Below, piece after piece: positions 15,001 to 23,604 of a DNA stretch of 35,313 bases; positions within the stretch are counted from its first letter, which is position 1, and each line of letters begins with the position of its first letter. The position numbers and the translations under genes were made by a program. Source of the DNA: Chitinophagaceae bacterium. GTDB lineage: Bacteria > Bacteroidota > Bacteroidia > Chitinophagales > Chitinophagaceae. Where the stretch lies: the NCBI GenBank assembly GCA_016786745.1, contig JAEUVS010000093.1, forward strand, positions 1 through 35,313, in the 5' to 3' direction. A model generated the notes under the pieces. The model saw only the letters and a program-made list of their open reading frames with translations. It ran no database searches and was not told where the DNA came from.

Positions 15001-17058
15001 TGTGCTGAACTGGCCCGTCACATATTTATAGTTCAATCCCTGGCGGTGCGTAAATGCTACCAGCTGGGCGCTTGGTGCAGAAACGTTACCTGCTGCATCC
15101 ACAGCCTTAATTGTGAACACATATGTGGTAAGGCTGTCGAGGTTTCTTACTGTGTAAGATGTTCCTTCCGTGCTGTAAGTTTTCACGCCGTTGATATAAA
15201 TATCGTAACGTGATGTTCCGCTTGAAGAGCTCCACCTCATTGATACAGAATTCTGCGTTGCTCCACGGTATTCAAGTCGTAACGGAGCTGCAGGTGGTGT
15301 AATATCCTTAATCGTTTTTGACGCAGCTTCATTGCTCACATCAGCCGCCGCTGAATCGGTTACAGCTCTTACGATATAGTAATATGGTGTGTTGCTGGCG
15401 AGGTTGTTATCCGAAAATGAACTCGCATCGGCATTTGTAATAGCGATAAGCGCATATGGACCGCCCGATGTAGTTGCCCTGTATATTTCAAATCCTTTTT
15501 CGTTTGTTGTTGGAGCAGCATTGCTTTGCCAGTTCAACTGGTTGCGGCTTGTTGACGTAGGTACTGCTGTGAGGTTTGTAGCAGGATCGGGTTTCGGCAA
15601 TGTTGCAGTAGAATAAACTTTGAAGTTTGGTGAGAACACAGTAGAGCAGCCGAACAGCTCGGAATATCGTACGCGATACGTTCCGGCAGGTGCGGCAAGT
15701 GTATCGGTGTTGCTCAGTAGTGTGAGATCTGTTGAACGATACCACTGATAATTCAGGAAGCCCGGGTTAATCTGCAGCGTTACAGTGTTTTTACCGTCGG
15801 GTGCAGGAACTATTTTACTCTGTAAGCCTGATTTGTAAAAGATAGTATCGGTTATTGTTGTTCCCTTGATACCTATTACTACCGGTTGCGGGCTCCATGC
15901 CGACCACGCGCTTGTCGATGTTCTCCTGAAACGAACCCTGTAAGTTCCGAGGCTGCGCACGGTTATTTCATTACCACCGCTAACCATACTTGTAACATGT
16001 TGCGAAACCAAAATAGTGTTTACGCCATTTAATCTTCTCGCGATTACCACTCCTTCTCTTTCAAACTCATAACCATTAAATCCCGGCGTAAGAGCAATCC
16101 TTGCTGCAATTGTTTGTCCCACGCACCAATCGTAATGATTAAAATAAACGAGCGGTTGGGCTTTGTGCGTGCCGTTCATATATGGCACATAGTCAGGTTC
16201 GGCCCAGTGGTTATTCCATACGCCATGACCAAGATTCGGATATTGTGTATACCTGATGTTACCTCCGAGATTGGTAAATATGGTGAGTGTTTCCTGTGCC
16301 TGTTCAGGTGAAGGATTTGTATCGCGTCCGCCTGTTGCAAACCATACGGGGATATGTATCATCGAAGTGAGGCTCGACGTCATCGCGCTCATCGCAGAAG
16401 GAGCAACTCGTGCAACGCGCGTAGGGAACGTTCTCGCATAACGCCATGTGGTGCGGCCTCCGTCAGAGAGACCATTCACAAACAATCTGTCCTCGTCAAA
16501 ACGTACATACTTCATCAGTGAATCCAGAACCGCGTTGATCGCGACGTCGTACGCAGTTCCCCAGAAGTTGGAGCAGTTTGTAACAAACGCCTGCGGATAA
16601 AAAAGAAATCCATCGAACTGGTTGTTGTTAACCCTGTCCATGAATGTTTTTCCTCCGTGCAGCAATTGTTTTTCGTTGTTGTAGATGCCACCGTTAGATG
16701 GACACCCGGGTTCTCCCGCTCCATGAAAGAACATCATCATCGGGTAGCGCTTGTTTGCGCTATCGGGATTAGAATAGCTGAAGGGAAATTTCAACCTGAA
16801 TGGCATTCGTCGTCCACCAACATTAATATAGTAAGCTTTGTATGATGATGCATCGAACGAAGAGCTGATACCATTGGTGGGAACACTCACCCATTTCTGC
16901 AAGCCTAAAATTGCAGGGTTTGGTCTTGTCTGAGATCCCAATGGCGCAGTCGAATCATATCTTATCTGCGGATCGTTAGGGTTAAATACGTTTTGTGAAT
17001 AGGTTGCCGTAACAATTGTGGCAGTCAGAAACAGGCACAGTAAATTTTTTCTCATCAT
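12061..17058 (-). CDS. Giant T9SS-exported multidomain esterase (FN3, PA14, duplicated unknown domain)
   Basis: The 1665-residue product has a signal peptide (to about residue 22, TATYSQ). An alpha/beta-hydrolase esterase domain (about 75-290) has HGAGEPG (His112), the nucleophile in GLSDGGRTTW (Ser198), Asp246 (GGRDTNP) and His278 (NLGHGVW). Ig-like sequence runs to about 480, with FN3 domains near 489-582 and 588-668 and a PA14 domain near 676-820. Further FN3 domains lie near 828-917, 924-1010 and 1285-1377, with a cadherin/Ig-like segment near 1016-1104. Two related copies of an unfamiliar domain lie at 1110-1277 and 1380-1553. The C-terminus (about 1580-1665, RIYPNPFNESF to the KLVKVKK end) is a type A T9SS sorting domain, so the protein is probably surface-anchored or secreted. 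ATG 17058 gives a clean signal peptide; 17082 adds eight residues. Confidence 0.85.
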   Translation of the reverse strand: MMRKNLLCLFLTATIVTATYSQNVFNPNDPQIRYDSTAPLGSQTRPNPAILGLQKWVSVPTNGISSSFDASSYKAYYINVGGRRMPFRLKFPFSYSNPDSANKRYPMMMFFHGAGEPGCPSNGGIYNNEKQLLHGGKTFMDRVNNNQFDGFLFYPQAFVTNCSNFWGTAYDVAINAVLDSLMKYVRFDEDRLFVNGLSDGGRTTWRYARTFPTRVARVAPSAMSAMTSSLTSMIHIPVWFATGGRDTNPSPEQAQETLTIFTNLGGNIRYTQYPNLGHGVWNNHWAEPDYVPYMNGTHKAQPLVYFNHYDWCVGQTIAARIALTPGFNGYEFEREGVVIARRLNGVNTILVSQHVTSMVSGGNEITVRSLGTYRVRFRRTSTSAWSAWSPQPVVIGIKGTTITDTIFYKSGLQSKIVPAPDGKNTVTLQINPGFLNYQWYRSTDLTLLSNTDTLAAPAGTYRVRYSELFGCSTVFSPNFKVYSTATLPKPDPATNLTAVPTSTSRNQLNWQSNAAPTTNEKGFEIYRATTSGGPYALIAITNADASSFSDNNLASNTPYYYIVRAVTDSAAADVSNEAASKTIKDITPPAAPLRLEYRGATQNSVSMRWSSSSGTSRYDIYINGVKTYSTEGTSYTVRNLDSLTTYVFTIKAVDAAGNVSAPSAQLVAFTHRQGLNYKYVTGQFSTLPNFNTLPAVRQGIVDSVNTGTKFRTSQDNYAILWTGYLFVPESSTYTFETNSDEGSRFYIDQGYAPDAEPLIDNDGLHTATSKTAEITLTRGYHQIAVTYFERTGTETMELFWSNTTGNFGRRRIADMYYSYVAVPNAPPVIAPSDLAATTVDFKSIRLNWVDNSPNETGFELMRANSSTGTYTPFATVPANTTTFTNVGLSSATTYFFKMRAVGSENESPITDFVSATTDAAPGTPLAPNDLQANNIATNRITISWTNNSTNETSIEVWRGTDNLNFSLLTTLPARANIYTDNSVTAFTQYYYFVRGVNANGNGEQSESLGVIAGNNAPVITAVNNMFVKTDATVQQNFSITDAGDNVTVSIPNKPSFITLQNLGSNNYRIVAAPTIDNIGWHNLAVTARDSKGAITVDSFTVSVADKSVRSFYINLGNAAEIAPAPWNNWGGVRAANSTRTQLRDETNAVTALSVTFVSAWQRLTELGHITGNNTGVVPDSALRSGIADSTTTAKTIRFNGLNNSMRYNIVFVGSQNEGLLSRTVYTIGTQRDTMVSTFNTQQTAQLNTLTPTSGAITVTATRLTGVSYLNAIILEEYSPSITLLNPVNLYAEALNRTTIDLSWSDRTNSEATTDGYQLQRATDSLFTLNVATFTLRGNVTTFRNTGLNPNTKYWYRVRAKSGSTFSAYSNRAKAITPANIVAVNFNVDVTNAPSPWNNLQNPPDDFETFDELINQNLQISGVTLRIEAPFNGEFNAGHTTGNNSGVVPDLVLRSNYWIDKTQLAQIRISGLNTTRRYRFGFVGSAGPNGWFKDNYTAAYSINGRTVYLNAWTNTSKVVWIGDVLPDESGEVLLNFSTTQAALYAFNAGVLIEDYTDVQGGSALNSVVEVPAELIEEPKEGRIYPNPFNESFNVDIYNSSSSNRITTEVYDVAGRIVQRRDFKNVSAGNNTLRVDQGQSLKPGVYIVMVKVNGKIVNSGKLVKVKK

Positions 17059-17367
17059 GAATTTTTTTAGAGATTCAATCATGAGGATGTATTGGACGGA
17101 AGAGAAAAATAAATTAATAGGATAGAGGCAAGCTCTTAGAGGAGTTTCTTTTGTGACCCGTGGAAATAATTTTGAAGAAAACGATCAGAATGGAGGCTTT
17201 GAATAGGTATAGGGGATAATTCAAATGTATAATAAATTCTTAGTACCCACCTTATAAATAGCACAAAATCTTTCAGTGCAGCGGCATTCATAGCAAAATT
17301 GTCCTAATCTTTAAGAGCCGTTCCCAAAAAGGTAAGTAAATTGTCATTTCAATCTAAAGGCTGTCCG
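17059..17367. other. 309-base divergent intergenic region between the giant esterase and SusC
   Basis: No coding sequence is visible. Matches to the Bacteroidota -7 element TAnnTTTG exist on both strands: TACATTTG on the minus strand (17222-17229) towards the esterase and TAATTTTG on the plus strand (17167-17174) towards SusC. Neither has a TTTG -33 element at the expected ~19-21-base spacing, so both are weak candidates. It is the only long gap on this side and should hold both promoters. Confidence 0.35.
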
Positions 17368-20300
17368 ATGTACCGAAACATGCTGCGAATACCTATCCTA
17401 TTGCTTTACACCTTCTTGACTTTACAGAGTATCACAGCCTTAGCGAACAATTCTTCAAAGAAACTAAATAGCGGCTCCCGGCAACAGCCTGATACCACTG
17501 TTACCGGAAGAATTACGGACAGTACAGGCAATCCGTTGCCTGGAGCGTCGATTTTAGTCAAAGGACGGGAAGGTGGAACAACAACCGACGCACAGGGAAA
17601 TTTTACTCTTTATAATCTTGCTCCACGCTCCACGCTAATTATCAGCAGTGTTGGTTACGTAACAAAAGAATACAGGGTTCCGGCAGGCGCTACCCGCATA
17701 TCGGTTGCGCTGTCTGCAGACCCGGGTACACTCACCGATGTTATCATAACGGGTTTTCAGCGAATTGATAAAAGCAAGTTTACAGGCGCCGCGGTAAAGC
17801 TCGACATGGATCGTATAAAAAACGCAGGGCAGAATGATATCAGCCGTATGCTCGAGGGACGCGCAGCCGGTGTCGCGATTCAAAACGTGTCGGGTACGTT
17901 TGGCGCCGCACCAAAAGTGCGTATCCGGGGCGCCACTTCGATTACAGGGGATAATAAACCTTTATGGGTGATAGATGGAGTAGTGCTCGAAGACATTGTG
18001 AACATTTCGAACGACCAGCTCGCAAGCGGCGATCCCAACACGATGCTGGGTTCAGCAGTAGCCGGTTTAAACCCGAATGATATTGAAACATTCGACATTC
18101 TTAAAGATGCTGCTGCAACCGCATTATATGGCGCCCGCGCGATGAATGGTGTAATTGTAATCACTACAAAACGCGGTAAGTCGGGAACGACCTCGATAGA
18201 ATACAGGGCGAACGTTGGTGTGCAACTGAAACCCACATACAGGGATTACGACATTATGAATTCTGCTGATCAGATCTCCGTATACGCAGAACTCGAAAGA
18301 AAAGGTTATCTCGATTACAACAGCATCTCCAACCGGGCAAATGCAGGTATATATGGAAGAATGGCCGACCTGCTGAAAGAACTCGACCCGAATTCGCAAC
18401 AATTTAAACTGCTTAACACCCCGGAAGCGAGAAGAGATTTCCTTATGCAGTACGCCGGAGCAAATACAAACTGGTTCGACGTGTTGTTCAGGAACGCATT
18501 GTCGCAGGAACATTCTTTAAGTTTCTCACATGGGTCAGACAGGGCGCAATCCTATTTTTCTACCAGCTATTATAACGACCAGGGCTGGTCAATTGCGGAT
18601 AAGGTTCGCCGTTATACCATAAACATCAGGAACACTTACAACCTCAGCGATAAATTTACCGCGGGCTTTAAAGTGCAGGGCGCGGTCAGGCAGCAACAGG
18701 CGCCAGGTACAATCAGCCGCGTAACGAATGTAGTGAGTGGATCGTACGACCGGGATTTTGATATCAACCCGTTCAGCTATGCGTTAAATACCAGTCGCGT
18801 GCTCACCGCGTACGATGATAATGGCGAGCTCGCGTATTTCAGAAGAAACTATACCGACTTTAATATCATCAATGAAGTAAGGAACAATTACATCAAGTTA
18901 AACCTGATGGATCTTGGCCTTACCGGCGATCTTCAATACAAATTCACGCCGTGGCTCACGTATAATTTCATCGGCGCTATCAGGTATGTGAAGTCGACAC
19001 AGGAGCACCAGATTACAGAAAATTCTAACCAGGCGAATGCGTTCAGGGCGGCGCCCAATTCAACCATTGCCGAAGCGAATAAATTTCTTTACAGGGATCC
19101 CGACGATCCGGAGGCTCCGCCGATAGTCGTTCTTCCTTATGGCGGATTTTACAACCGCAACGAGGATGAGTTAAAAAATTATACGATCCGCAACACGCTT
19201 AACATGAACAAAACATTCCTGGATGTTCATGAAGTGAGGGGTCTTATAGGCCAGGAAATAAAATACGCCGACCGCCAGAATGCTAACAACACTGGCTTCG
19301 GTTACCAGTATGAAAACGGCGGCGTTCCATTTGTGGATTTCCGGATCGTAAAACAATTTGTTGAGAACAGCCTGCAGTACTATGGAATGGGTAACGAATA
19401 TGAAAGATTCGTGGGCTATTTCGGAAACGTGGGCTACACATATAATAAAAGGTATACGATAGATGCCACTATCCGTCGCGATGGTTCAAACCGCCTCGGA
19501 CGGTCAGAAAAGGCAAGATGGCTGAACTCCTGGACCGTTGCCGGTCGCTGGAATGTGGACCAGGAAGATTTCTTATCTAACGTGAACGCCATAAGCTATC
19601 TCACCCTCAGGGCGAGCTACGGTCTCAACGCTAATTACGGCGCTGCCACCAACTCGCTTGCCGTTCTTCGCACCCAGCTTACCAACAGGCCTTACCTCGA
19701 AGACAGGCAACTCGCGATAGATATCCAGGATTTGGAGAACGCGGAGCTTACGTGGGAAAAGAAATACGAAGCCAACGTGGGCATAGACCTCGGTTTGTTT
19801 CAAAACCGGTTCACTTTGTCTGTAGATGGATATTACCGGAAAAGCCTCGACCTTATCAGCCTTATCAGAACGTCGGGTATTGGCGGGCAGGGATTGAAGG
19901 CGGCCAACTATGCCGACCTCGAATCAAAAGGCATAGAATTCGGTATCGGTGGGGTTCCATTTGCTCAGAAAGATATGAGATGGGAAACCAACCTGATTTT
20001 CTCCTACAATACCAATAAGATAACCAGGGCGGAAAATTTCCCTATCGTGTTCGACCTGATTATTCCTGAAGGCGGGGCCAAAGTGGGTTACCCGGTACGC
20101 GGGCTTTTCTCTATTCCATTCGCTGGTTTGAACCAGGTGGGTATCCCGACTTTTGCCGATGACAAAGGGGGAGTAAGTACCAACGTATACCTCCAAAGTG
20201 ATGAAACCGATTTCTTAAGGTACGAGGGTCCTGTTGACCCTACCATCACGGGAGGCTTCACCAACACGTTCTCATACAAAAATCTTTCGCTTTCGGTACA

Positions 20301-20757
20301 TCTTTCTTACCAGGCGGGTAATAAAATAAGGCTTCAGCCTTCCTTCAGGTCGGAATATTCAGATCTCGACGCCCTGCCCAATGTATTTAAAAACAGGTGG
20401 GTGCTGCCCGGCGACGAGGAGGTAACAAATATTCCGGCAATTGCCGACAGATATTATGCTTTTGCACTCAACAGTTCTCAATCGTATCCGTATAATTATT
20501 ATAACTATTCCGACGCGCGCGTGGTCGACGGGTCGTTTGTGAGGCTGAAAACGGTAACGCTCAATTACTCGTTGCCTTCGAATGTGTTTGGAAAATTGCC
20601 CGTTAAAACGATGACTGTAAGTGTTGTTGGAAACAACCTTGCCCTGCTTTACGCCGACCCGGACCTGCACGGCCAGGATCCTGAATTTTTTAACGCGGGC
20701 GGAATTGCGCAACCTTTAAGTAAACAGGTCACCTTATCGCTGAGGGTTGGATTTTAA
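17368..20757 (+). CDS. SusC/RagA-family TonB-dependent outer-membrane transporter (first Sus locus)
   Basis: The 1129-residue product has a signal peptide, then a carboxypeptidase-regulatory-like domain (VTGRITDSTGNPLPGASILV, then SVGYVTKEY). A TonB plug domain follows (DISRMLEGRAAGVAIQNVSG, LWVIDGVVLEDI and DIETFDILKDAAATALYGAR), then a 22-strand barrel ending in the terminal aromatic GF. It imports ligand delivered by the partner SusD lipoprotein using TonB energy. ATG 17368 is chosen because the longer reading starts with TTG. There is no N-terminal anti-sigma-signalling extension, so it is probably not FecR-controlled. The stop is 10 bases before susD. The substrate cannot be read from sequence, and the accompanying metallohydrolase hints at a non-glycan ligand. 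Confidence 0.95.
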   Translation: MYRNMLRIPILLLYTFLTLQSITALANNSSKKLNSGSRQQPDTTVTGRITDSTGNPLPGASILVKGREGGTTTDAQGNFTLYNLAPRSTLIISSVGYVTKEYRVPAGATRISVALSADPGTLTDVIITGFQRIDKSKFTGAAVKLDMDRIKNAGQNDISRMLEGRAAGVAIQNVSGTFGAAPKVRIRGATSITGDNKPLWVIDGVVLEDIVNISNDQLASGDPNTMLGSAVAGLNPNDIETFDILKDAAATALYGARAMNGVIVITTKRGKSGTTSIEYRANVGVQLKPTYRDYDIMNSADQISVYAELERKGYLDYNSISNRANAGIYGRMADLLKELDPNSQQFKLLNTPEARRDFLMQYAGANTNWFDVLFRNALSQEHSLSFSHGSDRAQSYFSTSYYNDQGWSIADKVRRYTINIRNTYNLSDKFTAGFKVQGAVRQQQAPGTISRVTNVVSGSYDRDFDINPFSYALNTSRVLTAYDDNGELAYFRRNYTDFNIINEVRNNYIKLNLMDLGLTGDLQYKFTPWLTYNFIGAIRYVKSTQEHQITENSNQANAFRAAPNSTIAEANKFLYRDPDDPEAPPIVVLPYGGFYNRNEDELKNYTIRNTLNMNKTFLDVHEVRGLIGQEIKYADRQNANNTGFGYQYENGGVPFVDFRIVKQFVENSLQYYGMGNEYERFVGYFGNVGYTYNKRYTIDATIRRDGSNRLGRSEKARWLNSWTVAGRWNVDQEDFLSNVNAISYLTLRASYGLNANYGAATNSLAVLRTQLTNRPYLEDRQLAIDIQDLENAELTWEKKYEANVGIDLGLFQNRFTLSVDGYYRKSLDLISLIRTSGIGGQGLKAANYADLESKGIEFGIGGVPFAQKDMRWETNLIFSYNTNKITRAENFPIVFDLIIPEGGAKVGYPVRGLFSIPFAGLNQVGIPTFADDKGGVSTNVYLQSDETDFLRYEGPVDPTITGGFTNTFSYKNLSLSVHLSYQAGNKIRLQPSFRSEYSDLDALPNVFKNRWVLPGDEEVTNIPAIADRYYAFALNSSQSYPYNYYNYSDARVVDGSFVRLKTVTLNYSLPSNVFGKLPVKTMTVSVVGNNLALLYADPDLHGQDPEFFNAGGIAQPLSKQVTLSLRVGF

Positions 20758-20767
20758 AACCGTGAAA

Positions 20768-22234
20768 ATGAAGAAGTGTTATTTATATATTATCGCTGCC
20801 GGTCTCTTAACGATGGGGTCATGTAAAAAATACCTCGACAAAGAGCCCGATAACAGAACCAATATAAAAACACCTGAGCAGGTAGCCCAGTTGCTTACCA
20901 GCGCGTATCCGAAAGGCAACTATATTCTATTTACCGAGTCTATGTCCGACAATGCCGAGGATAAACAGGGTGGGGGAAGCGGACTCGACTTCATTGACCG
21001 GATCAATGCACAGTCGTACCGGTACCAGGTGGTTGAAGAGAGTCCCGACGCCGATGATGGTCCCGACTTTTACTGGAACGCATGTTATAAAGCGATCGCA
21101 GCAGCCAACCAGGCGCTCGAGATTATTTCAAACGCAGAAGACAGCACGGTTCTCAGCGCGCATAAAGGAGAGGCACTGCTTGCACGCGCTTATGCGCACT
21201 TCATGCTCGTAACTCTTTTCGCAAAAGTTTACGATCCTGCAACAGCTGCTTCCGATCCGGGTGTACCATATGTAACCGTGCCCGAAAAAGAAGTTTTCAA
21301 ACAATACCAGCGCAACACCGTGGCCTCCGTTTACGATATGATAGAAAAAGATTTGCTTGAAGGCTATCCGTTGATCAATGACCAGATTTATGGGAATGCG
21401 CCTAAATTTCATTTCAACAGGAAAGCGGCAGCAGCTTTTGCGGCGAGATTCTACATGTTCAAGCAGGATTTCGAAAAAGTGATCACCTATGCAACAGCTG
21501 CCCTCGGCAACTCGGCAGAAGAAAGTCTTCGCCCATGGAATACGGTACTCACCGACCTGCAGTATTTTCAACTTCAGGCCGAATACACGAAGTCAACTAC
21601 CAGGGGAAATCTTTTATTGCAGGAGGCTCCATCCGTTTGGGGCAGATCGTACCCTGATATACGGTACGGCCTCGGCGACCAGGTGGTAACCGAAATATTT
21701 TTAACAAACAACGTAACCGGAACATCGTATGCTTATGACATTTACGGTGCAAACCCGCAGGTATATAACATTCCGAAATTCTATGAGCATTTTGTGCGGG
21801 AAGACATCAACGCGAATACCGGTATTGCTTATAACACCATTCCTCTTCTTACCGGCGAGGAGGCATTGCTGAACAGGGCAGAGGCTTACCTGCGGACGGG
21901 TAACGCCAATTCAGCCGCCCAGGATTTAAATATTTTCATCAGCCAGAATATGGATGACTATGATCCGTTTGTCAACAAAGTGACACCGTCGAGGTGCGGA
22001 TCTTTTTATGGTACGAGCTCGCAAACAGGGGTGCTGCTCGCCATCCTTGATTTTAAGAGAGCATTTTTTATCCATGAAGGAATGAGATGGTTCGACATTT
22101 TACGTTTACATATCCCCGTTACCCATGTAACATCGTCGGGCGAAGTATTTGAACTTTTACCCGACGACAACAGGCGCGTATTACAACTGCCCGCATTAAC
22201 CAAGCAAGCAGGGCTGGAACCCAATCCGCGCTAA
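20768..22234 (+). CDS. SusD/RagB-family outer-membrane lipoprotein (first Sus locus)
   Basis: The 488-residue product has an SPII signal (LLTMGSCKK, lipid Cys19) and a tetratricopeptide-like SusD fold. Family landmarks are visible: YWNACYKAIAAANQALEII in the N-terminal helices, KGEALLARAYAHFMLVTLFA, and the C-terminal FDFKRAFFIHEGMRWFDILR, which is the SusD_RagB signature. It caps the SusC barrel and binds substrate at the cell surface. ATG 20768 is chosen at the lipoprotein signal. The next gene starts 11 bases after its stop, so both belong to one operon. Confidence 0.95.
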   Translation: MKKCYLYIIAAGLLTMGSCKKYLDKEPDNRTNIKTPEQVAQLLTSAYPKGNYILFTESMSDNAEDKQGGGSGLDFIDRINAQSYRYQVVEESPDADDGPDFYWNACYKAIAAANQALEIISNAEDSTVLSAHKGEALLARAYAHFMLVTLFAKVYDPATAASDPGVPYVTVPEKEVFKQYQRNTVASVYDMIEKDLLEGYPLINDQIYGNAPKFHFNRKAAAAFAARFYMFKQDFEKVITYATAALGNSAEESLRPWNTVLTDLQYFQLQAEYTKSTTRGNLLLQEAPSVWGRSYPDIRYGLGDQVVTEIFLTNNVTGTSYAYDIYGANPQVYNIPKFYEHFVREDINANTGIAYNTIPLLTGEEALLNRAEAYLRTGNANSAAQDLNIFISQNMDDYDPFVNKVTPSRCGSFYGTSSQTGVLLAILDFKRAFFIHEGMRWFDILRLHIPVTHVTSSGEVFELLPDDNRRVLQLPALTKQAGLEPNPR

Positions 22235-22245
22235 AAAACCTTATT

Positions 22246-23604
22246 ATGCACTTAATTAAAAAAATAGCAGCCGCGGTCATCGTTATACTGATGATGGCGT
22301 CGTGTGGAAAGAAAGACGACCTTGTGGTGCGAACACCGGTGGGTCTTGGTGGCGACACCTTTGAACCCACCGCACTTGACCAGTGGCTGTACGATAGCCT
22401 GACCATTCCTTATAATATCGCTGTAAAGTACAGGTGGGATCCATGGGAGCTCCATCTCGACAAAACTCTCACTCCCCCGGATGAAAGTAAAATCATCCCG
22501 GCGATGTCGGCAATTAAGCGCGTATGGATTGATCCGTACAACGCGGAAACAGGCAGCGATGTCTTCATCAAAAAATATTCTCCCAAGCAATTCAAACTCG
22601 TGGGTAGTGTTGAATACAACTTCAATGGTACTGTTCTTCTCGGGCAGGCAGAAGGCGGAAACAACATTGCATTTTTCGACATCAACCAGAATTTCGATAA
22701 GGATCCGCAGTCTTCGATTATGCGGATGATCCAGACGTCGCATCATGAGTTTGGACACATCCTTAATCAGAATGTAATTTATTCTACCGATTTTAAAGGG
22801 CTGTCTGATCGCGCGGGCTTCGAGGGATACACTGCAACATGGTTCAATGTAACGAATGAGGAAGCGCTTGCCAACGGTTATATCACTCCTTATTCGATGG
22901 CTTCGTCGAATGAAGATTTTGTAGAGATGCTTTCTTACATGCTCACACTCGGCAAAAGCAGGTACGAAGAACTGATCGCTACTACCGACGATGACGTGCA
23001 ATCAGTTTTCAGGAGTAAAGAAGAGCATGTTGTCAACTATTTTAAAGAAGTATGGGATATCGATTTTTACAGTTTGCAGACAAGAGTGTCGAATGCGCTG
23101 AAGGCGCTTGCCCCGGTTCCTGCAATAGAAAATGCTTACGGCGCCAATAAAATATATAACATTGCGAGTGTAGATTTCAATAACCAGGCGCTGTTGCCAC
23201 AGCGCGCCACGTTTACGATTATGCTTCAGAATGCCGCTACGGATGTTGCGGCTATCCCGAATTTCGGTCTTACCCTCGATTCCTTCGCAGTAATTTCTGA
23301 AGCGCAGAATGCTGCAATTGTAAGAATGTATGTGAGCCAGGCAGGCGCAACATTTTTTGCCGACTTTAATTATACTGAATCAACTGTAGCCGGAGTGCAC
23401 GATTACACATATGTTGATGCGAATGATAACGGCGAAGTAATCAAGGATGCGGTGCAACCCGTACTCGATTATTTTTCAAATAACACGTTCAGGCTTTCCT
23501 GGTTTGCGGATCCTTCCGCTTCAATATTTCCACGGGTAAAATTCACGACCACGGCATCATCAACTGACTATTTTAATGCATTGCTATTATCCGAACCACT
23601 ATGA
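22246..23604 (+). CDS. Zinc metallohydrolase lipoprotein associated with SusCD (HExxH)
   Basis: The 452-residue product begins with a lipoprotein signal (VILMMASC, Cys20). It carries the zincin motif TSHHEFGHILNQ (His167, Glu168, His171) and a downstream acidic segment NEDFVEMLSYML that may supply the third metal ligand. It matches my knowledge of the 'substrate import-associated zinc metallohydrolase lipoprotein' family, known for lying beside SusCD genes. The C-terminal ~100 residues (to about 445) resemble the end of the next gene's DUF4302 product (VLDYFSNNTFRLSWF versus LLDYIENDDFRIDYF). It probably acts at the cell surface on peptides or amide bonds. Its target is unknown. Its stop overlaps the next start as ATGA. 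Confidence 0.9.
   Translation: MHLIKKIAAAVIVILMMASCGKKDDLVVRTPVGLGGDTFEPTALDQWLYDSLTIPYNIAVKYRWDPWELHLDKTLTPPDESKIIPAMSAIKRVWIDPYNAETGSDVFIKKYSPKQFKLVGSVEYNFNGTVLLGQAEGGNNIAFFDINQNFDKDPQSSIMRMIQTSHHEFGHILNQNVIYSTDFKGLSDRAGFEGYTATWFNVTNEEALANGYITPYSMASSNEDFVEMLSYMLTLGKSRYEELIATTDDDVQSVFRSKEEHVVNYFKEVWDIDFYSLQTRVSNALKALAPVPAIENAYGANKIYNIASVDFNNQALLPQRATFTIMLQNAATDVAAIPNFGLTLDSFAVISEAQNAAIVRMYVSQAGATFFADFNYTESTVAGVHDYTYVDANDNGEVIKDAVQPVLDYFSNNTFRLSWFADPSASIFPRVKFTTTASSTDYFNALLLSEPL

Noticed and set aside
17167..17229. Confident promoters in the divergent gap before SusC
   Set aside because: The TAnnTTTG-type matches lack TTTG elements at the expected distance, so they are mentioned only as weak candidates.
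22252..23001. 249-residue open frame on the minus strand inside the metallohydrolase gene
   Set aside because: It lies entirely opposite a confidently assigned gene with HExxH motif and lipobox, and its sequence is low in recognisable motifs. It is a shadow frame.
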